Of a stretch of DNA of 64,000 bases, positions 1-8,226 are shown one piece after another. Origin of the DNA: Streptomyces rugosispiralis (lineage in GTDB: Bacteria; Actinomycetota; Actinomycetes; Streptomycetales; Streptomycetaceae); assembly GCF_024505145.1 (NCBI RefSeq), contig NZ_JANIAA010000001.1, positions 558,001 to 622,000 on the forward strand, read 5' to 3'. Below the pieces are notes generated by a model, which saw only the letters and a program-made list of their open reading frames with translations, was not told the DNA's origin and made no database searches. A program made the position numbers and the translations under genes. The stretch's first letter is position 1, and every line of letters starts with the position of its first letter.

Positions 1-1010
1 CTGAGCTGCGGTGGGGAGCCGGTGGCGGCGTCCGGCCGTGGGGAGTCCACCAGGTCCAGGTCGTCGGAGAACCGCCCCGCCCAGCGGAGGAGTTGGCGGT
101 GTGCGGCCGGTCCGGTGTCCGGTGGGGTTCCCGCGTCCGGGGGCGGGGTCGTCGGGCCTTCCGGGAATGGTTCGGGTGCCGGGCCCGTGGGCGTCACCGG
201 CCCAGGTGTGGCGGGCCGGCCACCGCCGGGCGGCAGTTCACGGAGGACGGAGAAGGCGAAGGCGGCCGCGTGGCGGGCCGCGCGGGACTGCCACCCCTCG
301 GCGTCGGCGTCGTACTTCTTCCCGTCGGCCCGGTCGCTGATCCCGCGGACGATCAGGGCGGGTAACGCGGCGTTGAGGTGGGCGGCCTGCGCCACGCCCG
401 CGCCCTCCATCTCGATGGCGGCGGCGTCCTGGTAGTTACGGCGCAGTTGCCGTCTCAGGGGCGAGTCCGCGGAGTTGAGGACGACCTCACCGGCGGCCAC
501 GGGCTTGAGGTGGACGGCCGGGCGGGCGGCGCCGGGCGGGCGTTCCCGGAGCAGTTCGGTCCACGCACCGGTCCTGCGGGCCATGCGGGCCAGCTGGTCG
601 AGTTCCTGGCGCACCGGCCAGACCCTCGGGCGGGAGTGGAACTCACCGTCCTCGTCCTTGCCGCCGTGGTAGGCGTACACATGCGTGGCCATGACGACGT
701 CCCCGAGCTGGATGTCGCCCTTGAGGGCTCCCGCCACTCCGACGAATGCCACGGCGCGCGGGCGGAACATGGTGATCGCCCGCTCGGTCAGCACGGCCGC
801 CCCCTGGTTGCCGTCGCCCAGCTCGGCGAGCGCCACCCGCCACGGCGTACCGTCGAGCCGGCCCACTTCGAACAGGGTGCCCGCCGGGTGGAGTTGCGGC
901 CGCGGATCGACCAGGTGCGCCCGGACCGCCTCGTACTCCACGTCCAGCGCGGTCAGCACGACGAGTGAGTCGCTGTGATGCCCGGTGCTCTCCACATCTC
1001 CCCCCGCCAC
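1..1010 (-). CDS. Nucleoside phosphorylase/MTA-SAH nucleosidase-superfamily protein with C-terminal extension (partial, runs off left edge)
   Basis: At least 336 residues are visible from a GTG at 1010 (GAGGG about 8 bases upstream); the 3' end lies outside the window. Residues about 18-235 read as a PNP/UDP phosphorylase (MTAN-like) domain: VVLTALDVEYEAV, then FVGVAGAL, the substrate-site EMEGAG, and GISDRADG, which matches the SDxAD catalytic-Asp region. After it comes a Pro/Thr-rich linker (about 240-290) and then new sequence beginning near HRQLLRWAGRF. This shape, an MTAN-like domain followed by a linker and a further domain, is known in actinobacterial conflict or signalling proteins, but the partner domain is cut off. 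A TTA leucine codon at 365-363 would make expression depend on the bldA tRNA. A stand-alone nucleosidase would stop near residue 240, so the extension is real. Confidence 0.8.
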   Translation of the reverse strand, partial: MAGGDVESTGHHSDSLVVLTALDVEYEAVRAHLVDPRPQLHPAGTLFEVGRLDGTPWRVALAELGDGNQGAAVLTERAITMFRPRAVAFVGVAGALKGDIQLGDVVMATHVYAYHGGKDEDGEFHSRPRVWPVRQELDQLARMARRTGAWTELLRERPPGAARPAVHLKPVAAGEVVLNSADSPLRRQLRRNYQDAAAIEMEGAGVAQAAHLNAALPALIVRGISDRADGKKYDADAEGWQSRAARHAAAFAFSVLRELPPGGGRPATPGPVTPTGPAPEPFPEGPTTPPPDAGTPPDTGPAAHRQLLRWAGRFSDDLDLVDSPRPDAATGSPPQL

Positions 1011-1159
1011 GGTCGGCCCTCGTGCGGCCCGCGGGCGAAATGCTACCGTCCGCGATCTCCTGGGGCCGGGACCAGCGCGCGATCCGAACGCGCGACGGAC
1101 GGACGAGCCGCCGTAGCCGTCGGTATCGCCAAGCGGCGCCGGATGCTTGGATGCGCGGT

Positions 1160-2200
1160 ATGGATCTCCCCCACACAGGCCCTTCTGCCCCGAGGCCGAT
1201 GCCGGTGCCTCCGTTCGACCCCGAGCTGAGCGTGGCGCTGGAATCCTTGGGCAACGGGCCGAGAGAGCCGGTCACTCCGGGAAATCTCGCGGCCCGGCAG
1301 AAGCGGGACGCAGCGACCCGGCCCAGGCCGACGGCCGAGGAGCTACGGGCCGATGGCCGTTTCGAGGTGGCGGAGCTGTCCGTCCCGGGGCTGCGGGACG
1401 GGCCCGATGTCACGCTGGTGAGCGTGCGGCCCGCCGGGCGTGAAGGGCCGCTGCCGCTGCTGTACTACATGCACGGCGGCGCGATGATCATGGGCAACGC
1501 GTGGTCGGTGCTTCCGCGCATCCTTCGCGAGTGGGTCCTCCCGCTGGACATGGCCGTCATCTCGGTCGAGTACCGGCTGGCGCCGCGGACGCGGTACCCC
1601 GGAGCGCTGGAGGACTGCTACGCGGGGCTCCTCTGGGCCGCCGGGCACGCGGCCGAACTGGGCATCGACGCGGACCGGGTCATCCTCGGCGGTAAGAGCG
1701 CGGGCGGCGGCCTCGCCGCGGCCCTGGCCCTGCTGATCCGCGACCGCGGCGGCCCCGGCGTCCTCGGGCAGCTCCTGCTGTGCCCGATGCTCGACGACCG
1801 CGCACACACCTTCTCCAGCCACCAGATGTCGGGCCTCGGTATGTGGGACCTCATCTCCGGCGAGACCGCCTGGAAGGCGCTGCTGGGTGACCGCTACGGC
1901 GCGGCGGACGTGCCACCCTACGCGGCGCCCGCCCGCAGCACGGACCTCTCCGGTCTTCCTCCGGCGTTCATAGACGTCGGATCGGCGGAGATGTTCCGCG
2001 ACGAGGACGTGGCGTACGCGAACGGGATCTGGCAGGCCGGGGGCCAGGCCGAGCTGCACGTATGGCCCGGCGCGTACCACGGCTTCGACGGCATGGCACC
2101 GCAGGCGGCCATCAGCAAGGACGCACGCCACGCGCGCACTCGCTGGCTGCGGCGGCTCCTCGCACACTCCGGGAACACCGAGCGGAGGCCCGCCGGATGA
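1160..2200 (+). CDS. Alpha/beta hydrolase, HSL (family IV) esterase
   Basis: A 346-residue cytoplasmic carboxylesterase or lipase-like hydrolase of the hormone-sensitive-lipase family. The oxyanion motif appears as YYMHGGAMIMGN (HGGG variant with Ala), the nucleophile as GGKSAGGG (GxSxG type), the acid in the FRDEDVAYA segment and the histidine in AYHGFDG near the C-terminus. An N-terminal cap region precedes the fold, as usual for the family. The start is uncertain: ATG at 1160 fits the family length, ATG 1151 is also in frame, and neither has a strong ribosome site. It is transcribed away from the nucleosidase gene; nothing nearby indicates the substrate. Confidence 0.88.
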   Translation: MDLPHTGPSAPRPMPVPPFDPELSVALESLGNGPREPVTPGNLAARQKRDAATRPRPTAEELRADGRFEVAELSVPGLRDGPDVTLVSVRPAGREGPLPLLYYMHGGAMIMGNAWSVLPRILREWVLPLDMAVISVEYRLAPRTRYPGALEDCYAGLLWAAGHAAELGIDADRVILGGKSAGGGLAAALALLIRDRGGPGVLGQLLLCPMLDDRAHTFSSHQMSGLGMWDLISGETAWKALLGDRYGAADVPPYAAPARSTDLSGLPPAFIDVGSAEMFRDEDVAYANGIWQAGGQAELHVWPGAYHGFDGMAPQAAISKDARHARTRWLRRLLAHSGNTERRPAG

Positions 2201-2268
2201 GGCGGGCGGGTCGGGGCCACGGCAGGTAAGCCGGTGAGGCCCGCCACGCGCGCCCGCGACCACCGGCT

Positions 2269-2475
2269 TCAGGCAGCCTTCGACCGCCGCCTGGACGACG
2301 TGGCCGTCGGGCGGGAGCCCGATTCCCTCGCCCCGCCGGGAATCAACCGCAGATGACGCCGCTCACCGGCATGTCGCGGGGGCGCGGACGGCCCGGACAG
2401 CCAGTCCTCGACACGGTCCATGACGAGCAGCAGCAGAACCAGGGTGGGCAGCACGAGGACCGCTACAACGATCAC
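2269..2475 (-). CDS. Small single-pass membrane protein
   Basis: A 68-residue protein with GTG start at 2475 and a strong ribosome site (AGGAAGGGG) about nine bases upstream, which is the main reason to believe it. The N-terminus (VIVVAVLVLPTLVLLLLVM) is one hydrophobic helix, followed by an acidic turn (DRVEDWLS) and a basic, Arg-rich tail. Small proteins of this plan, a helix followed by RxEDxL, are common in Streptomyces and have no assigned role. It lies antisense between the esterase and the methyltransferase. Confidence 0.6.
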   Translation of the reverse strand: MIVVAVLVLPTLVLLLLVMDRVEDWLSGPSAPPRHAGERRHLRLIPGGARESGSRPTATSSRRRSKAA

Positions 2476-2688
2476 GACGAATGGCCCCTTCCTCAGCAGG
2501 CGACCCCGGCCGGGTGCCCGCGACAGCCCAGCGCGTCAACGATGTTGCGTGGGGATCATGTGAAGGTCGAGCGCGGTGCCTGCCGCATGGGCGAGCCCGG
2601 ACTCCGGGGCTCCCGGGCTCTGGGGCCCTCGGGCCCCCGGAAGCAAAATCAGTGGACATCGCGTGCCCCAGCGGTGAAGGGTGACGCC

Positions 2689-3432
2689 ATGAATCAGGAG
2701 GAGATCTGGGACGTCGACGCCGCGCAGCGCTATGACACGCCCGGCACGGGCATGTTCGCGCCCGAGATCCTGGGGCCGACCGTGGACCGCCTGGCCGAGC
2801 TCGCGGGCGGCGGAGCGGCGCTCGAGTTCGCCGTCGGCACCGGCCGGGTGGCCGTCCCGCTCGCCGAACGAGGGGTCCCCGTCACCGGTATCGAGCTGTC
2901 GCGTCCGATGGTCCGGCAACTGCGCACCAGGGCCGACGAGGCGACGGTCCCGGTGATCGTGGGCGATATGGCGACGACCGTGGCCCCCGGGGAGTTCACG
3001 CTCGTCTATCTCGTCTACAACACCATCTCCAACCTGCTCACCCAGGCCGAGCAGGTCGAGTGCTTCCGCAACGCCGCCCGCCACCTCGGGCCCGGTGGCA
3101 GGTTCGTGATCGAGCTCTGGGTGCCCGAGCTGCGCAAGCTCCCGCCCGGTCAGACGGCCACCGTCTGGCAATCCGAGCCCGGCTACATCGGCTTGGACAC
3201 CTACGACATACTGCGCCAGCACGTCGTCTCACACCACTTCCGGTTCGACGACACCAAGCAGGCCCGGCTGACCCGCAGCCCGCACCGATACATCTGGCCC
3301 GCCGAACTCGATCTGATGGCCCAGTTGGCGGGGTTCGAGTTGGAGAGCAGGCACGCGGACTGGTCCGGCGCCGAATTCACCGCCGAGTCGCGCTCCCACG
3401 TCTCCGTCTACCGAATCCCGCCGAACCGGTAG
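2689..3432 (+). CDS. Class I SAM-dependent methyltransferase
   Basis: A 247-residue protein starting at ATG 2689 with GAAGG eight bases upstream; the frame is open further upstream but without a ribosome site. Motif I is EFAVGTGRVAVPLAERG, with the acidic residue that binds the ribose (TGIELSRPMV) and motif IV in TLVYLVYNTISNLL. The C-terminal half carries an LTRSPHRYIWPAELDLMAQLAGF segment typical of small-molecule methyltransferases. The substrate cannot be told from sequence. It is a single gene, convergent with the MarR gene downstream. Confidence 0.85.
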   Translation: MNQEEIWDVDAAQRYDTPGTGMFAPEILGPTVDRLAELAGGGAALEFAVGTGRVAVPLAERGVPVTGIELSRPMVRQLRTRADEATVPVIVGDMATTVAPGEFTLVYLVYNTISNLLTQAEQVECFRNAARHLGPGGRFVIELWVPELRKLPPGQTATVWQSEPGYIGLDTYDILRQHVVSHHFRFDDTKQARLTRSPHRYIWPAELDLMAQLAGFELESRHADWSGAEFTAESRSHVSVYRIPPNR

Positions 3433-3537
3433 CCCCTCGCGCGGGCGCCGATCGGCTGCCCGAGGTGGCTCCGGTCACCAGGGCGGCCCTGCACTGCGAC
3501 GGGGTGCCGGCACTGGAAATGCCGGCGCTGCCGGCAC

Positions 3538-4023
3538 TCATGCCAGGGACTCCAAGGCGGGCAGCGCGGCGGACAGCGTCTGTCGTTCCTCGGGGCTCAG
3601 CGCGTCGATTCGCGTGGCGAGCCGGGCGGCGGCCTCGCGACGTGCGGCGCGGAGGAGTTCACGGCCAATGTCGGTGAGGGCGATCAGGCTGGCGCGGCGG
3701 TCCTCGGGGTCGGGGGTGCGCTCGATCCAGCCGGCGGCGTCGAGCAGTTCGACCATGCGGGACGTGGTCGGCAGGGCGATGCCCAGCCGGGTCGCGAGGG
3801 TGCTGATGCGCATCGAGCCATGGGCGGCGAGCGCCGCCAGGGCCGCCTGCCGGCTGGGGGTGAGGTCACCGTGCTCGCCCCGGGCGCTCCGCAGGGCGGG
3901 GAGCAGATGCTGGAGGGCGGTACGGAGCCGTTCGGCCAGCTCTGCCGAGTCCGGGGTGGTTGGACTCGGGGTTACGGATTCCGGGGTGACGGGCCCCGGG
4001 GTGGTGGGGTCGAGCGCGGTCAT
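3538..4023 (-). CDS. MarR-family transcriptional regulator
   Basis: 161 residues from ATG 4023, with a perfect GAGGAGG seven bases upstream. After a Thr/Pro-rich N-terminal tail (residues 1-25) comes a winged helix: SMRISTLATRLGIALPTTSRMVELL and the wing TPDPEDRRASLIALTDIG. It follows the MFS gene by 83 bases on the same strand, so the two form a transporter-regulator operon read from about 5.2 kb. A perfect inverted repeat upstream of the transporter (5177-5202) is the likely operator, implying autoregulation. Confidence 0.88.
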   Translation of the reverse strand: MTALDPTTPGPVTPESVTPSPTTPDSAELAERLRTALQHLLPALRSARGEHGDLTPSRQAALAALAAHGSMRISTLATRLGIALPTTSRMVELLDAAGWIERTPDPEDRRASLIALTDIGRELLRAARREAAARLATRIDALSPEERQTLSAALPALESLA

Positions 4024-4106
4024 CTCGGCTCCTCCTCTGAGGGTGGTCCCGGTCCTTGGCCGGGTGACGATGGTGGCGGCGACGGGGGCGGTGGCCCGGA
4101 CTCCGC

Positions 4107-5156
4107 CTAGGGTGCCCGCCGGGGCGCGGGCGCCGCGGGGTGGGACATGTCCCCGGTGATGTTCTCGGTGTTCCGCGTGCCCGCACTGCCGCCCGCCACG
4201 GCCGCCATCACCGCCGGGGCGCCGGCGCCCGCCTTCGACCCGCCCCCGTGCACATACCGCCCGCCCCGCAGCAGCGACGCCACGGCGGCCACCAGACACG
4301 CCGCGATGGCGAAGTCGAACGCGGCGGACAGGCCCTGGGAGAACGGCGGGGAGATCAGCACCGGGAAGAAGCCGCGCCCGGTGAGATAACCGGCGTGATG
4401 GGCGGGCAGACGGTCGAGCACCTGCGGCCCGAGCAGGGTTTTCACCGGGTTGTAGCCGAGCAGCGAGGCGAACAGCACTCCGACCGGTGGCAGGGCGGCG
4501 ACCCTCGCCGCGGCCCCGGCCGGGACCCCCTCCGCGGTCAGGCCGTGGGTGAGGGCACCGGGGAGCGAACCGGCGAGCCCGGCGATCATCAGGGAGAAGA
4601 AGATGCCGATGGACAGGACGGTGGCCGAGTTCTGGAACGTGGTGCTGATCCCGGCGCCGACCCCGCGCTGATCGGCGGGGAAGGCGTCGGTGAGGATGGC
4701 GTTGGAGTTGGCCATCAGCATGGCGCCGCCCACGCCCTGCAGCACCCGCATCCCGATCAGCCATAGCGCGGCGGACGTGCCGTGCATCCAGGTCACGGAG
4801 AGCAGCACGGAGAACACGGTGAAGACCGCGAACCCCAGGTTGTACATCCGCACCCGGCCGAACATGTCCCCCAGCCGCCCGAAGCTCACCACGAGCACGG
4901 CGGTGACCACCATGTAGCTCATGATCAGCCACAGCAGCAGGCTGGTGTTCCCCGGGCGCAGCGGATCCACCCCGATACCACGGAAGATGTCCGGCAGCGC
5001 GATCAGCATGATCGAGATGTTGATCGTCGCGATCAGGACGCCCAGCGTGGTGTTGGACAGCGCGATCCACTTGTACCGCGGCCCCGGGCCACGGTCGCCA
5101 TAGGGCCGTACGGCCCCCTTGGCTCCGGACGTACGCCGCTCGGTCGTCCAGCCCAC
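4107..5156 (-). CDS. DHA2-type MFS drug exporter with a large in-frame internal deletion
   Basis: 349 residues where this family normally has about 500-530 with 14 membrane helices. The first third (NTTLGVLIATINISIMLIALPDI, motif A GRLGDMFGRVRMYNLG, motif C region RVLQGVGGAMLMANSNAIL) is normal. At TDAFPADQRG it jumps straight to VGAGISTTFQNSATVLSIGIFF, which in full-length relatives lies near helices 12-13 and follows a similar P-x-x-D/Q-R-G motif. About 150 or more residues are missing, and the frame is kept. The GTG start at 5156 is supported by homology more than by its weak ribosome site. It is probably non-functional as an exporter even though it has no stop codon. It is cotranscribed with the MarR gene. 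Confidence 0.8.
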   Translation of the reverse strand: MGWTTERRTSGAKGAVRPYGDRGPGPRYKWIALSNTTLGVLIATINISIMLIALPDIFRGIGVDPLRPGNTSLLLWLIMSYMVVTAVLVVSFGRLGDMFGRVRMYNLGFAVFTVFSVLLSVTWMHGTSAALWLIGMRVLQGVGGAMLMANSNAILTDAFPADQRGVGAGISTTFQNSATVLSIGIFFSLMIAGLAGSLPGALTHGLTAEGVPAGAAARVAALPPVGVLFASLLGYNPVKTLLGPQVLDRLPAHHAGYLTGRGFFPVLISPPFSQGLSAAFDFAIAACLVAAVASLLRGGRYVHGGGSKAGAGAPAVMAAVAGGSAGTRNTENITGDMSHPAAPAPRRAP

Positions 5157-5176
5157 CGAGCATCACTCCCGTCGGG

Positions 5177-5202
5177 AGTTGGTTGCTTGACATCAACCAA
5201 CT
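5177..5202. promoter_or_regulatory. Candidate MarR operator, 9-bp perfect inverted repeat
   Basis: AGTTGGTTG (5177-5185) and CAACCAACT (5194-5202) form a perfect inverted repeat with an 8-base spacer, 21 bases upstream of the transporter start. Size and symmetry suit a MarR dimer, and the only MarR gene nearby is the last gene of this operon. Binding is inferred. Confidence 0.6.
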
Positions 5203-5566
5203 TAATCCCGATATGTCCCAGTGCCAAGTGGCACCGCATGGCCGGGAGGACGCCGGGTCGCTGGTCATGCCCGCGAAACGGCGATCGTCGAGGGGTTCGG
5301 CGTAAGCCAGGAACCCTTCCTCGTGCGGTGTGGCCAGGACCGCGTCAAGGCGCTGCCCGCACGGACCGGGACATCGCCGCCCGACCGCACGACATCCGAC
5401 CCGCCGGGCACAGGGCCCGTCGCGGAGGACCACCGGTCCCACCGGTCCCGTGTCATCCGCGGTACCCACTTATTTGTGGGTACTTGGCACCGACGGGCGG
5501 CCGGGCGAATCTGGTGGTGGGCGGTCGGAGGGCCGCCGGATCGGATGACACGGAGGTGGCGTTGCG
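5203..5566. other. Gene-free stretch between the MFS promoter and HxlR
   Basis: I see no supportable gene here. A short coding-like run on the minus strand (about 5275-5370, reading RLDAVLATPHEEGFLAYAEP) could be a remnant but is not recognised. The stretch also holds a perfect 8-bp inverted repeat, GTACCCAC/GTGGGTAC at 5462-5469 and 5476-5483, with an AT-rich 6-base loop. This may be an operator or a weak terminator for the HxlR gene, which ends at 5567. Confidence 0.4.
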
Positions 5567-5917
5567 TCAGGGTGCCGACTGGGCCTCGGCCAGCTTCTCC
5601 AGGCGACGGTGTCCCCAATCGGACAGGGGGGCCAACGCCTCGGAGAGGTCGCGGCCGAACGCGGTGAGGGAGTACACGGTCTTCAGTGGCAGCACATCGT
5701 GGACTTCCCGGTGCACCAGCCCGTCCGTCTCCATCTCACGGAGCGCCTGAGTCAGAACCTTCTCGCTGAGACCCGGCAGCCGCCGGCGTAGCTCACCGGG
5801 GCGATACGGGCCGGACTCCAGCGCCCAGAGCAGGGCGGTCTTCCACTTGCCGTCGATCACGGAGATCGCGGCGGTCACTCCGCAGACATTGGTGTCCTGA
5901 GCACGGCTGCGTGTCAT
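5567..5917 (-). CDS. HxlR-family transcriptional regulator
   Basis: 116 residues from ATG 5917. It has the family hallmarks: a cysteine near the N-terminus (DTNVCGVTAAISVIDGKWK), the GKWKTALLWAL helix, the recognition region RRRLPGLSEKVLTQALREM and the wing VHREVHDVLPLKTVYSLT. HxlR proteins often sense electrophiles or redox state through that cysteine. It is divergent from the imine reductase gene with only 55 bases between, so it probably controls both. The palindrome TACGCGTA (5944-5951) lies in the shared promoter. Confidence 0.88.
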   Translation of the reverse strand: MTRSRAQDTNVCGVTAAISVIDGKWKTALLWALESGPYRPGELRRRLPGLSEKVLTQALREMETDGLVHREVHDVLPLKTVYSLTAFGRDLSEALAPLSDWGHRRLEKLAEAQSAP

Positions 5918-5972
5918 CTTCGCTCTATTTCCCTTGCGCTGTGTACGCGTATATCCATATGGGGGTTGAATC

Positions 5973-6860
5973 ATGTCCATGTACTCCGAACAGTCTGCCG
6001 TCACCGTGCTCGGGCTGGGGCCGATGGGCCGCGCGCTGGCCGGTGCGTTCCTGGACGCCGGGTTGCGGATCACGGTCTGGAACCGGACGCCGGGCAGGGA
6101 TCGGGAGCTGATCGAGCGGGGCGCGGTGGGTGCGTCCTCGGCCGAAGAGGCCGTCGCCGCGAGCGCGTTGACGGTGGTGTGCGTGGTGAACTACGACGCG
6201 TCGGACGCGATCCTGCGGCAGGACGCGGTCACCGACGCGCTCAAGGGACGCACCGTGGTGAACCTGAGCGCGGACACTCCGGACCGGGCCCGGGACACCG
6301 CGGAATGGGCGGCCGGCCATGGCATCCGCTACCTCGACGGTGCGATCATGACGCCGACCACCACCATGGGAACGCCCGCCTCGGTGTTCATCCACAGCGG
6401 CCCGGCGGAGCTCTACCAGGAGCACCGGCCCGTGCTGGAGGCGCTGGCCGGTACCCATACCCACCTCGGCGAGGAGATCGGCCGGGCGGCGGCGTACGAC
6501 ATCGCGCTGCTCGACATCTTCTGGACGGCGATGGCGGGCTATGCGCACGCCCTGGCGGTGGCGCGGGCGGAGGGGATCAGCGCCCGGGAGTTGGCGCCCT
6601 TCGCCAAGGGCATCGGCGCGATCCTTCCGCCGCTCTTCGAAGAGAACGCCGAGGAGTTGGACCGCGGCACCTTCTCCGGCGAGGGCAACCCGATGACCTC
6701 GGGCGTATCGACCATGGCCCATATCGTCCACACCTCCGAGGCGCACGGCATCGACGCGGGGGTGATGCGCGCGGCCGAGGGCATGACCCGCCGCGCCATC
6801 GGGCTGGGGCATGGCGCGGACGGGTTCATCCGCGTGGCCGAGGTGCTGGGCCGCCGCTGA
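5973..6860 (+). CDS. Imine reductase (IRED)/NADPH-dependent 6PGDH-like oxidoreductase
   Basis: 295 residues, the usual IRED length. The Rossmann domain starts with GLGPMGRALAGAFLDAG followed by WNRTPGR, whose Arg suits NADPH. The family signature GAIMTPTTTMGTP sits near residue 125. The long inter-domain helix and the all-alpha C-terminal domain (YDIALLDIFWTAMAGYAHA onward) match imine reductases rather than beta-hydroxyacid dehydrogenases, which would carry a catalytic Lys in a GxxGxGxxxKxxN motif that is absent here. The Asp residues in the YDIALLD segment are candidate proton donors. The start at ATG 5973 has GGGGG upstream. The natural substrate is unknown; the divergent HxlR gene suggests induction by a reactive compound. 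Confidence 0.85.
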   Translation: MSMYSEQSAVTVLGLGPMGRALAGAFLDAGLRITVWNRTPGRDRELIERGAVGASSAEEAVAASALTVVCVVNYDASDAILRQDAVTDALKGRTVVNLSADTPDRARDTAEWAAGHGIRYLDGAIMTPTTTMGTPASVFIHSGPAELYQEHRPVLEALAGTHTHLGEEIGRAAAYDIALLDIFWTAMAGYAHALAVARAEGISARELAPFAKGIGAILPPLFEENAEELDRGTFSGEGNPMTSGVSTMAHIVHTSEAHGIDAGVMRAAEGMTRRAIGLGHGADGFIRVAEVLGRR

Positions 6861-6992
6861 CACTCGTCAGGCCGGGGATTCGCCAAAGGTGGTCCCGCTG
6901 CCGATAGTTGACGTTCGGGTCTGGTGCGGCTGCCGCGGTGTGCGAGATTCTGAGCCACTCAAGAGGGTCTTCAGCGAACGGAGGCTACGAGC

Positions 6993-7514
6993 ATGGCGAT
7001 ATCAAGCGCCGCGGAGCTGTCCTTACCGGCGGCGGGCACCTACGAGATCGATCCGGCGGCATCGGCCGTTCGCTTCGGCACCCGTGCCTTGGGGCTGCTC
7101 CGGGTACGGGGGACGTTCACCATCACCCAAGGCCGGATCACCGTTGCCGAGACTTCGGAAGCGTCGTCGGTGGACGTCGAGCTGGACGCGGCCAGCTTCA
7201 CGTCCGGCAATCCGCGGCGCGACAACCACGTCCGGTCGTCCGACTTCCTGGACGTGGCACGGCACCCCACGATCCACTTCCGGAGCCGGGGTCTGGAGCG
7301 GTCCGCCGAAGGTGCCACGCTGCACGGGGAGTTGACCGTGTGCGGAGTGACCCGGCCGGTCGTCGTGACGATCGGCAGCGTGGTCGGCGAAGGTGAGCGG
7401 ATCACCGCGGGCGGCACCGCCTCGATCGACCGCTACGCCTTTGGTGTCAAGAAGGCCAGGGGCATGGCGGCTCGCCGCCTCGAGATCACCTTGGACATCG
7501 TGGCCAGCCGCTGA
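6993..7514 (+). CDS. YceI-family lipocalin-like protein
   Basis: 173 residues from ATG 6993 with GGAGG nine bases upstream. It shows the YceI pattern: TYEIDPAASAVRF, LLRVRGTF, SVDVELDAASFTSGN, RDNHVRSSDFLDVARHP and GELTVCGVTRPV. The family forms a lipocalin-like barrel that binds polyisoprenoid or similar amphiphiles. No signal peptide is present, so this one is cytoplasmic. A TTA codon at 7023-7025 (residue 11) would tie translation to bldA and therefore to development. Confidence 0.9.
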   Translation: MAISSAAELSLPAAGTYEIDPAASAVRFGTRALGLLRVRGTFTITQGRITVAETSEASSVDVELDAASFTSGNPRRDNHVRSSDFLDVARHPTIHFRSRGLERSAEGATLHGELTVCGVTRPVVVTIGSVVGEGERITAGGTASIDRYAFGVKKARGMAARRLEITLDIVASR

Positions 7515-7604
7515 GCCGCGCGGCCTCGGATCGAATTCGGCCGAAAGGGACGGCCGACCCGGCGATCGGTGGGGACGACGAACTCGCCGGTGACGGCGAA
7601 CTGA

Positions 7605-7847
7605 TTAATCGTCAACGCACTTGGGGTACTTCGAGCCCCGATTGCAATCGTGATAGTCGTACTTACTGACGCGGAACTTCTTCTCCCCGTCCCCCTTCTT
7701 GGTCGGCTTGACGACCAAGTAGAACTTCTTCCCGTCCTTGACCTTGTCGGTCACCTGCCCGTCAGGGCCCCGGTCGAAATCCTGCGCGCAGCCGGCGAGC
7801 GAGGCAAAAGCGGTCATTACCAAAAGGGCGGCGGCAAGGCGACGCAT
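7605..7847 (-). CDS. Small secreted lipoprotein
   Basis: 80 residues from ATG 7847 with GGAG seven bases upstream. The N-terminus is a lipoprotein signal, MRRLAAALLVMTAFASLAGC, with lipobox LAGC and Cys 20 as the lipidated residue. The mature part is short, Lys/Asp-rich and ends with two further cysteines (DCNRGSKYPKCVDD) that could pair. It is conserved in style among Streptomyces, with no known function. It sits divergent from the SapA-like gene. Confidence 0.75.
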   Translation of the reverse strand: MRRLAAALLVMTAFASLAGCAQDFDRGPDGQVTDKVKDGKKFYLVVKPTKKGDGEKKFRVSKYDYHDCNRGSKYPKCVDD

Positions 7848-8226
7848 AGGGTGCTCCGATCAACTTGGGGACCGGCACAGTCTAGGAGAGACGCGTCATC
7901 GGCAGCACCGCCGGGGATGCCAACATCCGGCAACGACAGCCCATCCGGCGAAAGCACCGAAGGAGGACCAGAAAACACCCCCATCCTCTCCACCGAAACA
8001 TCACAACATTCGATATCCCTTCCACTGGTGGCCCGGTGGCCGTCAGAGTCTTTTCAGCCTGCGTTTCTTGTGCGAGCCGCCCGTTACACGTTGGTGACAG
8101 TGGGGACAAAGCCGTAACGGCGCACGAGGACAACTCAAGGGCCGGGCGGCGGGTCGTAGTGTCCGGGAAATCCACCCACGGCACGTCAACCGACAGCACC
8201 GACACCACACGAACGGGGACCCATCC
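7848..8226. other. Intergenic region between lipoprotein and SapA-like genes
   Basis: 379 bases without a convincing gene, holding the divergent promoters of the two flanking secreted-protein genes. The stretch 7910-8030 is A-rich and lower in GC than the surroundings (near 58% by eye). No clear operator repeat was seen. Confidence 0.4.

Noticed and set aside
3500..3545. Repeated TGCCGGC motifs between convergent genes as a possible mobile repeat
   Set aside because: Three very short GC-rich copies in 46 bases are expected in this genome. At most they form a weak terminator.
3538..5469. A 643-residue open frame on the minus strand spanning the MarR and MFS genes
   Set aside because: Only its last 161 residues (from 4023) are protein-like, namely the MarR protein. 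The upstream part is the out-of-frame shadow of the MFS gene.
5203..5566. Plus-strand open frame 5221-5667 and minus-strand frame 5265-5618 as genes
   Set aside because: No ribosome site, no homology, unusual composition (Arg/Gly/Thr/Pro), and overlap with the HxlR gene.
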